A stretch of 9,562 nucleotides of DNA from Chlorobiota bacterium (GCA_030592825.1 JAUVIG010000116.1:1-9562); one strand, 5' to 3'. Shown: positions 1 through 7,497, counted from the first letter of the stretch. The notes: generated by a model not told the origin, from the sequence alone. A program made the numbers and translations.

Positions 1-932
1 CCTTTGGGATGAAGCGGGTTGTGCAGGGCTTCAGAGATAATGCAATTCTGAATCGTGATGCCGGACATTTGTGTTTGGATGTTCATATCTCCGGCCCAAC
101 TACATGAGCAGTGATCTATGACGATATTATCAGACTCAGCGTTAGAAGGAACCAGCGTAAAACAATCCGCTATTGCTTCCTTTTCTACACCCTCATAGAG
201 CGATGTATCTCTGGGGCGGATTCGAATGTGTTGTATCAGAATATCGTGACTGGTGCGTTCAATTTTTATTCCGTAATCTTTTATCGTGATGCCCGGTGAC
301 GGTGCTGTTTGTCCGGCAATCGTGATATAAGAACCCTTTGTCTCGCCGTCATTTCCAACCCAACCGCCAATTATTATATTCTCTGAAAGTGTAATATTAC
401 CTGATACCTCAAAAATAATAACTTTAGGACAATCTACTTCTTCCAGGTCATAGCGAAGCGATCCGGTGCCTGAATCGTTCAGATTTGTTACCCTGTACAC
501 TGTAGTGTTTGGTGTAGCAAGGTGTCTCCCGCTGCCTGCAGGCGTTTCCATACCGAACCCACTGCTGCCGGGAATTACCGGCAGATACTTTTCATGTTCG
601 TCTTCCGACAACACGGCAAAAGCCGGCACAAAATTAACGATTTTCGTACTTTCTTCTTTCTGTCTTATATTACCGATGATTTTCGTTTTTTGCATTATTT
701 CCTGCTCCTCTGAATACCAATAACTTAACCTGTTTACACCTATTAGTGATACATAATCTATATCCTGTCCGTACTTTACATGTCCTGCAGCTACAATATC
801 CGTATCACATTTTATAACAGAGTTATTTTTTATTGCAACAACTTCTGTGTTTGAAAGATTTACTGTTTTTGTTGTTACTGTATTTATAACAAACATAACA
901 ATACACAAAATCATAATTTTAAATTTTACCAT
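1..932 (-). CDS. Secreted pectate-lyase-like (PL1 family) beta-helix enzyme, 3' end beyond window
   Basis: This is the N-terminal part (310 complete codons) of a protein that runs off the left window edge. Residues 1-22 form a hydrophobic signal peptide. Residues 120-127 (IPGSSGFG), 145-160 (VYRVTNLNDSGTGSLR), 171-178 (VIIFEVSG), 202-210 (YITIAGQTA) and 270-279 (IVIDHCSCSW) follow the order of conserved blocks in polysaccharide lyase family 1 pectate lyases of Bacteroidota. In these enzymes a right-handed parallel beta-helix cleaves pectate by Ca2+-assisted beta-elimination. The ITIAG, ITIKD and ITIQN turns are successive helix rungs. Residues 23-118 precede the usual lyase start and I do not recognise them. 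Any catalytic Arg and sorting domain lie outside the window. The start is fixed by GGAGG eight bases upstream. GC over 1-360 is about 46%, higher than most of the window. Pectate specificity is inferred from family only. Confidence 0.85.
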   Translation of the reverse strand, partial: MVKFKIMILCIVMFVINTVTTKTVNLSNTEVVAIKNNSVIKCDTDIVAAGHVKYGQDIDYVSLIGVNRLSYWYSEEQEIMQKTKIIGNIRQKEESTKIVNFVPAFAVLSEDEHEKYLPVIPGSSGFGMETPAGSGRHLATPNTTVYRVTNLNDSGTGSLRYDLEEVDCPKVIIFEVSGNITLSENIIIGGWVGNDGETKGSYITIAGQTAPSPGITIKDYGIKIERTSHDILIQHIRIRPRDTSLYEGVEKEAIADCFTLVPSNAESDNIVIDHCSCSWAGDMNIQTQMSGITIQNCIISEALHNPLHPK

Positions 933-940
933 TTTATTGT

Positions 941-945
941 CCTCC
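941..945 (-). promoter_or_regulatory. Strong Shine-Dalgarno site of the PL1-like gene
   Basis: GGAGG on the minus strand lies eight bases before the ATG at 932, an ideal spacing. Every other gene start visible here has an A-rich leader without such a site, which is the normal Bacteroidota pattern, so this ribosome binding site is unusual and supports the chosen start. Confidence 0.75.
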
Positions 946-1068
946 AAATTTAAAATATAGTTTAATAATATTTTATAAGTCCGGTATAAAAACCACTGTC
1001 AGGATTGATTTATTTAAACTTTAAAATTTATTATATTTTTAATTTTATAATAATCTGCTTTTTCGCTT

Positions 1069-1401
1069 CTATCGCAAATATAACATTTTTTTTGCAGCAA
1101 CCTGCTTGCCTGTTGTTAGTCTGTAATAATAAATCCCGTTAGCAAGTTTATTACCTTTAGCATTTTTTCCGTCCCAAGTAACAGAATATTTTCTTGCTGA
1201 TTGATTTTCATTTACCAATGTTTGTACTTCATTCCCGAGAATATCATATACTTTCAATACAATCTTTCCTGAAAATATTAGCTGATAATTGATTACTGTT
1301 TGCGAAGAAAACGGATTTGGGTAATTATTAAGACCTGTTTGTAAATCGCCGATATTTTCATATCTACCGGTTGAGGGAACATAAAGGCCGGTAAAATAAA
1401 T
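1069..1401 (-). pseudogene. Orphaned T9SS sorting domain, 3' part of the interrupted beta-propeller gene
   Basis: After the TAA at 1402-1404 the same reading frame continues open for 110 codons to a TAG at 1069. It encodes IYFTGLYVPSTGRYENI, then a full type A T9SS C-terminal domain: NNYPNPFSS, VYDILGNEV, a WDGKN turn, LANGIYYYRL and a basic tail ending KKMLYLR. This domain directs proteins through the type IX secretion system in the outer membrane and is then removed or used for anchoring. There is no ATG at the beginning of this stretch, no signal peptide and no ribosome binding site, so it is not a gene on its own. It is the missing end of the propeller gene, and the frame phase with 2448 is exact (1191 bases between 2448 and the TTG codon at 1257). 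Confidence 0.85.
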
Positions 1402-2448
1402 TTATGTATTTGTTAATGAATTTTCTGTCCATACTATATAAACACTGTCTTCATCAGCAGTTATTTGAGGAAACCATGACCAATCGGGAGTATTTGATAT
1501 ATTAACAGGTTCCGACCATGAATTATTAATATTATTAGAATACATAATTTCAAAATCGTCTGATATATATTCATACCATACCACATGAATAATATTATTT
1601 TTTACAAATAACGAAGGACTTAAAGAGCCTCCGTCCGAATTTGAGATATTCAAAGGTTCTGTCCATATATCATCATCATAAGATGAATAATAAATTTCAG
1701 CTGCTGTTGAATAAACATCATCATCCCAAACAACATGATTAATATTGTTTTGAACACCTATTGACGGTCTGCCGGAATCGCTGTTTTCGAAATTGGAAAT
1801 ATTAACCGGAGCCGACCAAACACCGTCAAATTGAGCATAATATATTTCACAAACAAGCGGATCATATGAACCGGTTTCTTCCCAAATTATATATATTTTG
1901 TCATCTTCGGTTACTATTTTTTGATTGGCGGCATCATAGCTGCTGTCGGAAATTTTAACAGGTTCTGTCCAATCTGTGTCATATTTACAAAAATATATTT
2001 CATTTTCTTTATTCCACACCACATACAATTTATTGTCTTTAACACTTATATCAGGAAATGTGCCTCCTGTGCTGCCGGGAATAAAAGATGCTTCCGACCA
2101 TATATCATTATTATATTGAGAATAATAAATACCGTCAGCAGCTTGCCATACAACAGTAATATTATCTGTATCAATTGCAATCCTCGGATTTTCACCGCTT
2201 ACAGCAGTTGAAACAGGAGCCGGTGTTGACCAATTTTCGTCAAATTCAGAAAAATAAATTAAGAAAGTACCGGTAGTATTATCCTCCCATACTACATAAA
2301 TATTTTGTTGCAATACTTCTATATCAGGATTCTCCGAAGAACTTTCATTGTTACTGATATTTATTACATTCTGTGTATTTGCCGGTTTTACAAATATACA
2401 AGTGCAAAAAATTAGGGATAATAAAATTGAATTAAATAAATTTTTCAT
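1402..2448 (-). CDS. Secreted seven-repeat beta-propeller protein, truncated by an in-frame stop
   Basis: The product has 348 residues with a signal peptide (about 1-26). Seven repeats of roughly 40-55 residues begin near residues 40, 87, 132, 175, 228, 278 and 327. Each has the pattern 'P-x-I...(I/V)YVVW...EIYYS...W(S/T)EPVNIS', typical of sialidase/BNR-like propeller blades, though no Asp-box (SxDxGxTW) is seen. The N-terminal NVINISN matches the last strand of the other blades, which suggests a velcro closure in which it completes blade seven. No catalytic residues are recognisable; binding of a glycan or protein is a guess. The ATG lies ten bases after the stop of the beta-helix gene, so the two are probably co-transcribed. 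The stop falls inside blade seven, before the strand EIYF and before the sorting domain. As read, the product would reach the periplasm but not be exported by T9SS. Confidence 0.8.
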   Translation of the reverse strand: MKNLFNSILLSLIFCTCIFVKPANTQNVINISNNESSSENPDIEVLQQNIYVVWEDNTTGTFLIYFSEFDENWSTPAPVSTAVSGENPRIAIDTDNITVVWQAADGIYYSQYNNDIWSEASFIPGSTGGTFPDISVKDNKLYVVWNKENEIYFCKYDTDWTEPVKISDSSYDAANQKIVTEDDKIYIIWEETGSYDPLVCEIYYAQFDGVWSAPVNISNFENSDSGRPSIGVQNNINHVVWDDDVYSTAAEIYYSSYDDDIWTEPLNISNSDGGSLSPSLFVKNNIIHVVWYEYISDDFEIMYSNNINNSWSEPVNISNTPDWSWFPQITADEDSVYIVWTENSLTNT

Positions 2449-2458
2449 GTTTTTGGGT

Positions 2459-4099
2459 TTAATGTTTAATGATTTTTTTAACAGATGCTTTACCGCTTTC
2501 TGAAGTGATTTTTATAAAATAAATACCGGTATTTAAATTTGAAATATTTACTTCATTGCTGTAAACTACCTTTACCTGCTGTCCCAAATTATTATAAATA
2601 ACTACTCTGTCCAAAATCTCATCATCCAAATCAACAGTAAAAGCATCATAAACAGGATTAGGGATAATTGAAATTTTGTTGTCAAAAGTTAAATTATTAA
2701 CTGATGAACCGGAAGTGTATTCAAAAGCTCCGATATCCAAACTTCCGGAAACAAGTCTAATTTTTGAACCCGTATGTTTGACGTATTCAAAGGAAACATT
2801 ATGCTCCGGTAGTAATATAGCAGGAATCTCTCCTCCCTGATCTATAAGAGGTGAATTATTTTGTAATTTGAAGTTTTGGTCTGTAAAATTTTCAAACAAC
2901 GGATCTGAACCTGTCAAGTTGTTGCCCAGATCATATACAACACCGGACGGAGTACCGTGACAGTCCTGCCAGCCTGTTTTTAACCAGTTATGATGCATAT
3001 TTAATATTCCGTTATCGTTTGTTACAGCAAATCGGTCTCCTGAAGCCGAAGTATAAATGACATTATTAAAAACATGTGCTGTTTCATCATTGGTTGACAA
3101 TCTCATTAAAGTAGTATTTCCTGTTCGGGTAGAAATTACTGTATTATTGTAAAAATATAAATTGCCTTTCCGGTAATCGTCTGTAGTTCCACTGTCGCCT
3201 CCATAATGAACGATTTGAGAATTTCCCGCATCATCAGGCTCTATCAATATATTGCCGTAAACATGTGTAGTGTTATAATCGGGATGATTAACCAATACTT
3301 CTGAATCTTCTGCATCCACCAAATCCAATTGTCTGTTGCCGCTTTCAATCCAATTGTAACGAACGACCAAACCTGCCGATCTGTCTTTAAGATTATTGCC
3401 TCCTGCTCCTGATTTTAAAAAACCAAAATGATTAAACTGATATGTCAGATTAATTGCAGAAGTATAAGTGTTGTGCTGATAGATACTTCCGACAATACCA
3501 TTATCATAAATATAATTATTTTCAATCAGGATATTTTCCGTCTGACCGTCGTAAGCACCAATAAATATGCCGTTACCTGAATCATGTAAAGTGCAGTTGC
3601 GTATTGTAAGATTTGCTGCTTTTTCAACATATACAGCGGCAGCATTGTCAGCATATGTTTCCGTTTGGTTATTATCGTTGGTGAATTGATAAGGTGGCCT
3701 TCCTGATCTGATTTCAAGGTTATCTATAATAATGTAAGCAGGTAAACCGTCTGCAGGTATATTTGACCCGCCAATTTTGATTACTCCTCGTGATTCATTC
3801 CAAAAATTAACACCGTTGACAGTAACTGCACCATTGCCGTCAATTACCGGTTGTTGCCCTTCCGGTCCGTTCATACCGATTATTTCAATCGGATTAATAC
3901 CGGTTCCTTCCCTGTTAATTACCCATTTTTCTTTATATGAATCTGCTTTCCAATAGATATACACACGGTCTCCGGCTTGAAGTGTACTCCACGGCACTTC
4001 TGAAATTGTTGCAAGGGGTTGCTCCGGTCCTACATGATAGTCTGTTGCATAAGATTGTAAGCTGAATATCAACAGAATAAATACTGCCGATTTATACAT
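2459..4099 (-). CDS. Secreted right-handed beta-helix protein, polysaccharide-lyase-like, with T9SS domain
   Basis: Starting at the ATG at 4099 gives 546 residues with a clean signal peptide (1-18, ending QSYA) and a mature start TDYHVGPEQPLATI. The frame is open up to an ATG at 4249, but that longer start would put 50 charged and polar residues before the signal peptide, so I reject it. Residues 90-350 carry repeated helix rungs of the NLTIRNCTL / NILIENNYIYDN / HVFNNVIYT kind, characteristic of pectin-lyase-fold proteins. Residues 234-263 hold a striking block (GNNLKDRSAGLVVRYNW followed by NRQLDLVDAED) that looks like a conserved substrate-site segment. Residues 415-461 (NSPLIDQGG...GSLDIGAFEY) match the 'choice-of-anchor Q' segment that follows such helices. 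Residues 477-546 are a T9SS type A sorting domain (IIPNPVYD, YNNLGQQV, NTGIYFIKI). Secreted polysaccharide lyase or epimerase activity is inferred from the fold; the substrate is unknown. Confidence 0.85.
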   Translation of the reverse strand: MYKSAVFILLIFSLQSYATDYHVGPEQPLATISEVPWSTLQAGDRVYIYWKADSYKEKWVINREGTGINPIEIIGMNGPEGQQPVIDGNGAVTVNGVNFWNESRGVIKIGGSNIPADGLPAYIIIDNLEIRSGRPPYQFTNDNNQTETYADNAAAVYVEKAANLTIRNCTLHDSGNGIFIGAYDGQTENILIENNYIYDNGIVGSIYQHNTYTSAINLTYQFNHFGFLKSGAGGNNLKDRSAGLVVRYNWIESGNRQLDLVDAEDSEVLVNHPDYNTTHVYGNILIEPDDAGNSQIVHYGGDSGTTDDYRKGNLYFYNNTVISTRTGNTTLMRLSTNDETAHVFNNVIYTSASGDRFAVTNDNGILNMHHNWLKTGWQDCHGTPSGVVYDLGNNLTGSDPLFENFTDQNFKLQNNSPLIDQGGEIPAILLPEHNVSFEYVKHTGSKIRLVSGSLDIGAFEYTSGSSVNNLTFDNKISIIPNPVYDAFTVDLDDEILDRVVIYNNLGQQVKVVYSNEVNISNLNTGIYFIKITSESGKASVKKIIKH

Positions 4100-4331
4100 T
4101 TTCTTTTTAATCTGAAAATAAATTTTATTAAATAAATTATTAATAACAGTATGTTGGTTTATGGTTTCTATGCTGATAATTTGGATTTTGTTATTAATGT
4201 TTTTCATATTTATGGTTTTTGATTTACATGCAACTTTATAAAATTTCAAATAATTGATTAACGATATCTTTTCTGAAATCAGAATTTATATCACCACTTT
4301 TTTATGGTATTTCAATTCTGTCTTCCATTTT

Positions 4332-5249
4332 TCATTTTTCTTTTCGTTTAAGCACACTTTTTTTATTGTCATCGTAAATAATTAATCCATCTTTATTAAA
4401 TATCCCCATATTTGAATACCAATTATCAATATAAAATGTACTGTCATTTTCCGGTGTCAGATATAAATCATAGCTGTTAATGTTTACAATAAGGGAATCA
4501 TTGCTTACAAATATTTTAATTAATTCTCCATTGTCATATTTGTAATCTCCGGAATATTCGGCTAATAATTCTTTATTAATTTTATAATTAATCTGTTTCA
4601 TTCTTTCTTGATTCAGAAACCAAATATAGAGACTGTCATTCTCATAAGTGATTTTTGAAATATCATGCCCCATTTCAGCATAAGTGGTTAGCTTAAACAC
4701 ACTTGAATATAATTCCAGCTCTTTCGCTAATATTATACCTGACTCAATACTAACTATATCATCAATTTCTCCATGAAAAATCCATATTGGAAGATGTCTT
4801 AATTTCCATATTTGCTCAACATCTCCGCCACCACATAAAGGAGCAACAGCTGTAAACCTGTCAGGAAATCTCATCGCCCAATCCCATACACCAAATCCAC
4901 CCATACTAACCCCTGTTAAGAAAACCTTTTTGTCGTCAATTCTTAAACGATTTTTGGCATCAATTAAAATATGTTCTAAAAACAAAGGTTCCCATCTGTC
5001 TCCTTTTGTAATAGGTGTAATGATTATAAAATTTGATCTGCAACAGACGTTTTCTGTAAGAGCGATATTATTATAAAATCCACCTGAACCATGTAAATAA
5101 AATATTATCGGCCAATTTTTTAAAATATTTTCATTGTAATCAATCGGATAATAGACTTTATAATTTAGATCAATTGAAGTATAAAAATCGTTCTGACTAT
5201 ATGATCTAAGTCCTAATAAAATCAGAAAAAATGTTATTAGTATTCTCAT
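4332..5249 (-). CDS. Secreted alpha/beta-hydrolase esterase (PHB depolymerase / CE1-like) with DUF3471-like C-terminus
   Basis: The protein has 305 residues with a signal peptide (about 1-18, ending RSYSQ). Residues 49-57 (IFYLHGSGG) give the oxyanion-side HG motif. Residues 113-118 (GVSMGG) hold the nucleophile Ser115. HGEIDD at 159-164 offers the acid, probably Asp163, and GHD at 194-196 supplies His195. Order and spacing match the secreted phospholipase/carboxylesterase and feruloyl-esterase-like group, whose members often read 'TGLSMGGYGTWDLAMRYPDRF' at the nucleophile. Residues 228-300 (LLAEYSGDYKYDNG...LYLTPENDSTFYI) resemble a DUF3471 domain, which in family members often trails beta-lactamase-like or hydrolase domains. 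There is no T9SS domain, so it is probably periplasmic. It lies upstream of the beta-helix gene on the same strand with a 232-base gap, and a good promoter is found 67 bases before the start. Removal of ester groups from a polysaccharide is a plausible role from context only. Confidence 0.83.
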   Translation of the reverse strand: MRILITFFLILLGLRSYSQNDFYTSIDLNYKVYYPIDYNENILKNWPIIFYLHGSGGFYNNIALTENVCCRSNFIIITPITKGDRWEPLFLEHILIDAKNRLRIDDKKVFLTGVSMGGFGVWDWAMRFPDRFTAVAPLCGGGDVEQIWKLRHLPIWIFHGEIDDIVSIESGIILAKELELYSSVFKLTTYAEMGHDISKITYENDSLYIWFLNQERMKQINYKINKELLAEYSGDYKYDNGELIKIFVSNDSLIVNINSYDLYLTPENDSTFYIDNWYSNMGIFNKDGLIIYDDNKKSVLKRKEK

Positions 5250-5315
5250 GATTTATTATATTTTGAAATTGCAACAAACGTTATAGTATATAAATATTAA
5301 GTGTCGTATATTTTT

Positions 5316-5346
5316 CAAATATACATATTTGTTTCATATTTCCAAA
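5316..5346 (-). promoter_or_regulatory. Bacteroidota-type promoter for the esterase gene
   Basis: On the minus strand TTTG (5346-5343) is followed after exactly 19 bases by TATATTTG (5323-5316). This fits the TTG-N19-TAnnTTTG consensus of the Bacteroidota primary sigma factor. Transcription would start near 5310, giving a leader of about 60 bases before the ATG at 5249. Confidence 0.65.
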
Positions 5347-5500
5347 TCAGAAAATACAGGGTTCCGGGATAGTTGCAACTGAACGGAGTGAGTTCAATAC
5401 AGGTAAACTACACGGAATTTGAAATAAAGTGCCGGTATGCTCAATATTCATTTTTTTATTTTTGTTTTTAAGTTCGTAAAGTAGAATTAATAATTTTTTT

Positions 5501-5508
5501 TATCTTTG
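5501..5508 (+). promoter_or_regulatory. Possible -7 promoter element of the endonuclease gene
   Basis: TATCTTTG matches TAnnTTTG exactly and points toward the endonuclease start 114 bases downstream. No TTG is found at the usual 19-21 base spacing upstream, so only half of the consensus is met. Confidence 0.4.
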
Positions 5509-5621
5509 AAATGTTTTTGTCGTTTTCAGACAGAATATTTTTATTTATTAATATTTAATATCTAAATCAGTACAAGCAATCAAATAATTATTCTTTTTAT
5601 TTATATAAACAAAAAAACATC

Positions 5622-7481
5622 ATGAAAAACATTACTTTAACACTTATTTTTATCACAGCTGTTTTTTACAGCTTTGCACAAATTCCGGCAGGATACTATG
5701 ATAATGCTTCCGGAAAAACCGGAGAAGAATTGAAAACTGCTCTCAATAATATAATAAAGGGGCATACAACATTTTCTTATACTGCGTCAGGAACCGATGT
5801 TTGGGATATTTTAAAAGAGACAGACCGAGATCCGAATAATTCAAATAATGTAATTCTTCTTTATTCAGGACGTTCCGTTAACGGGCCTCAAGAATATAAT
5901 AACGGGGCAGGATGGTCAAGAGAACATGTTTGGGCAAAGTCAAGAGGTGATTTCGGAACAAGCCATGGAGCAGGGACTGATGTTCATCATTTGCGTCCTT
6001 GTGATGTAAGTATGAATTCAACAAGAAATAACAGATGGTTTGCCGAATGTGATGTTCCTGTTTATGATGAAGGTGTTTTTACAGGATCATATAAAAGTGA
6101 TACTGAATGGCTTTGGAAACCGAGAGCAGAAGTAAATGGTGATGTAGCGAGAATGATATTCTATATGGCAACAAGATATGAAGGACATGACGGGGACCCT
6201 GATTTAGAACCTATTGACTATATTCCTTCAGATAATTATACAAAAGATCCGATTCATGCTTTGCTTACCGACTTATTGGCTTGGCATCTGGAAGACCCTG
6301 TTGATGATTGGGAAATAAACAGAAATAATATTATTTACACAAATTATCAACATAACAGAAATCCTTTTATTGATCATCCTGAATATGTAGGTTATATATG
6401 GGAAGGGGGAACACCTGACCCGGGTTATGCAAGTCCGGTAACTTTAACTTTAGTGCTTGATAACTACCCTCGTGAAACTTCATGGAATGTAAAAAATAAT
6501 GCAACCGGAAATTTTGTAACATCAGGAGGTAATTACACAGTGAAAGGTGCTACAATTACAAAAAATATTACAATGTCAGACGGTGATTATACATTTAATA
6601 TAGCTGATACATACGGAGACGGAATTTGCTGTTCGTACGGAAACGGTTCATATACATTGACAGATGCAAACGATAAACAAATTGCAACCGGCGGAAATTT
6701 TTCATCTTCGGATCAAGTTGAATTCAGCATAGGAGGCACAATTCCTGATCCCTCAATGCCTGAAGGATATTGCTCAACAAAAGGTAACAATATTTCTGAT
6801 GAATGGATTGATTATGTGAATCTCGGCTCAATTAATAATTCAACAGGAGCAAACGGCGGATATGCCGATTTCACATCTCAATCAACAGCTTTAAGTTCAG
6901 GTTCTCAATATACAATCAGTTTCAGTACAGGTTTTAGCGGTTCAAGTTATTCTGAATATTGGAAAATTTGGATTGATTACAACCGAGACGGCGATTTTGA
7001 AGACTCGGGAGAAGAAATTGCAGCAACATCTTCTTCAAGCAGCAGTACCTTAACCGCTAATTTTACTGTTCCTTCAAGCATCAGTGCAGGAACAGCTCGT
7101 ATGAGAGTTTCCATGAAATATAATGCGTATCCGACACCCTGTGAAACATTTACTTACGGGGAAGTTGAAGATTATGCAGTAGTATTATCGGCTGACAAAA
7201 ACGGAGTTGTTTATTTCGACGGTAAAGAAATAATTACAGGACCTGTTGAAGAAAGAGTTGTAAAGCTTTATCCAAATCCTGCTACAGATATTTTAAATTT
7301 ACAATTGCCTGAAGGAATGAATGCAAAAGCAGATGTAATAAATATTAACGGACAAATTTTAAAGTCAATACAGGTTAATGAATTTGTCAGAATAAGCATA
7401 TCAGACTTACCCGCAGGGATTTACAACATAATAATAACTGACGGCAAAAGTATTATGACAGAAAGATTTATTAAGCAATAA
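5622..7481 (+). CDS. Secreted endonuclease I (His-Me finger nuclease) with GEVED and T9SS domains
   Basis: The protein has 619 residues with a signal peptide (1-19, ending SFA before QIPAGYY). Residues 20-260 are an endonuclease I / EndA-NucM family domain, a non-specific DNA/RNA nuclease. The signature WSREHVWAKSRGDFG at 98-112 supplies the Glu101-His102 catalytic pair. It is followed by TDVHHLRPCD (119-128) and MNSTRNNRWF (131-140), which carries candidate metal-binding Asn residues. Residues 270-370 form a beta-rich accessory domain with DTYGDGICCSYGNGSYTL (329-346), a type recurring in Bacteroidota exoenzymes. Residues 383-522 are a GEVED domain (YCSTKG, WIDYNRDGDFEDSGEEI, YGEVEDYAVVL), an Asp-rich, likely Ca2+-binding module. 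Residues 546-619 are a T9SS sorting domain (KLYPNPATD, NINGQIL, LPAGIYNIII). The ATG follows an A-rich leader. A likely role is scavenging extracellular DNA for phosphate or nucleotides, or biofilm remodelling. It is monocistronic between a divergent region and a terminator. Confidence 0.92.
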   Translation: MKNITLTLIFITAVFYSFAQIPAGYYDNASGKTGEELKTALNNIIKGHTTFSYTASGTDVWDILKETDRDPNNSNNVILLYSGRSVNGPQEYNNGAGWSREHVWAKSRGDFGTSHGAGTDVHHLRPCDVSMNSTRNNRWFAECDVPVYDEGVFTGSYKSDTEWLWKPRAEVNGDVARMIFYMATRYEGHDGDPDLEPIDYIPSDNYTKDPIHALLTDLLAWHLEDPVDDWEINRNNIIYTNYQHNRNPFIDHPEYVGYIWEGGTPDPGYASPVTLTLVLDNYPRETSWNVKNNATGNFVTSGGNYTVKGATITKNITMSDGDYTFNIADTYGDGICCSYGNGSYTLTDANDKQIATGGNFSSSDQVEFSIGGTIPDPSMPEGYCSTKGNNISDEWIDYVNLGSINNSTGANGGYADFTSQSTALSSGSQYTISFSTGFSGSSYSEYWKIWIDYNRDGDFEDSGEEIAATSSSSSSTLTANFTVPSSISAGTARMRVSMKYNAYPTPCETFTYGEVEDYAVVLSADKNGVVYFDGKEIITGPVEERVVKLYPNPATDILNLQLPEGMNAKADVININGQILKSIQVNEFVRISISDLPAGIYNIIITDGKSIMTERFIKQ

Positions 7482-7497
7482 ATTATTTCGGATATTC

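Larger units (their letters stand above)
5250..5621. other. Divergent intergenic region between esterase and endonuclease
   Basis: These 372 bases contain no coding region I can support. They hold the esterase promoter (minus strand), a possible -7 element for the endonuclease (plus strand), and between them a GC-richer block at about 5355-5445. The block contains an 8-base direct repeat AATACAGG (5353-5360 and 5396-5403) and a small inverted repeat TGAAC/GTTCA (5380-5384 and 5392-5396). The remainder is AT-rich with no further structure I can support. Confidence 0.6.

Noticed and set aside
466..723. Plus-strand open frame of 85 codons opposite the PL1-like gene.
   Set aside because: The opposite strand encodes conserved lyase motifs across the same bases, and the plus-strand product has no recognisable features.
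1028..1053. An 8-base AT-only inverted repeat (TTATTATA/TATAATAA) after the sorting-domain stop as a possible terminator.
   Set aside because: The stem is pure A/T with a 10-base loop and no clean T run. In sequence this AT-rich it is expected by chance.
1075..1082. TATATTTG on the minus strand as a -7 element for the PL1-like gene.
   Set aside because: It lies in the last codons of the sorting domain, and the nearest TTG is only 15 bases upstream, so the spacing is wrong.
1921..2211. Plus-strand open frame of 96 codons inside the propeller gene.
   Set aside because: It is the antisense shadow of a well-supported repeat protein and shows no recognisable domain or ribosome binding site.
4100..4249. 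A 50-codon N-terminal extension of the beta-helix protein with an ATG at 4249.
   Set aside because: It would place polar, charged residues before an otherwise perfect signal peptide that starts at the ATG at 4099. The open frame is more simply untranslated AT-rich leader.
4271..4284. Palindrome TTCTGA-AA-TCAGAA between the esterase and beta-helix genes.
   Set aside because: The loop is too small for a stable terminator, no T tract follows on the minus strand, and there is no second copy to support an operator.
5265..5285. GCAACAAACGTTATA before the esterase start resembles the end of an integron attC site.
   Set aside because: There is no matching GTTRRRY/RYYYAAC pair at the proper distance on either strand, no second copy after the esterase gene, and no integrase.
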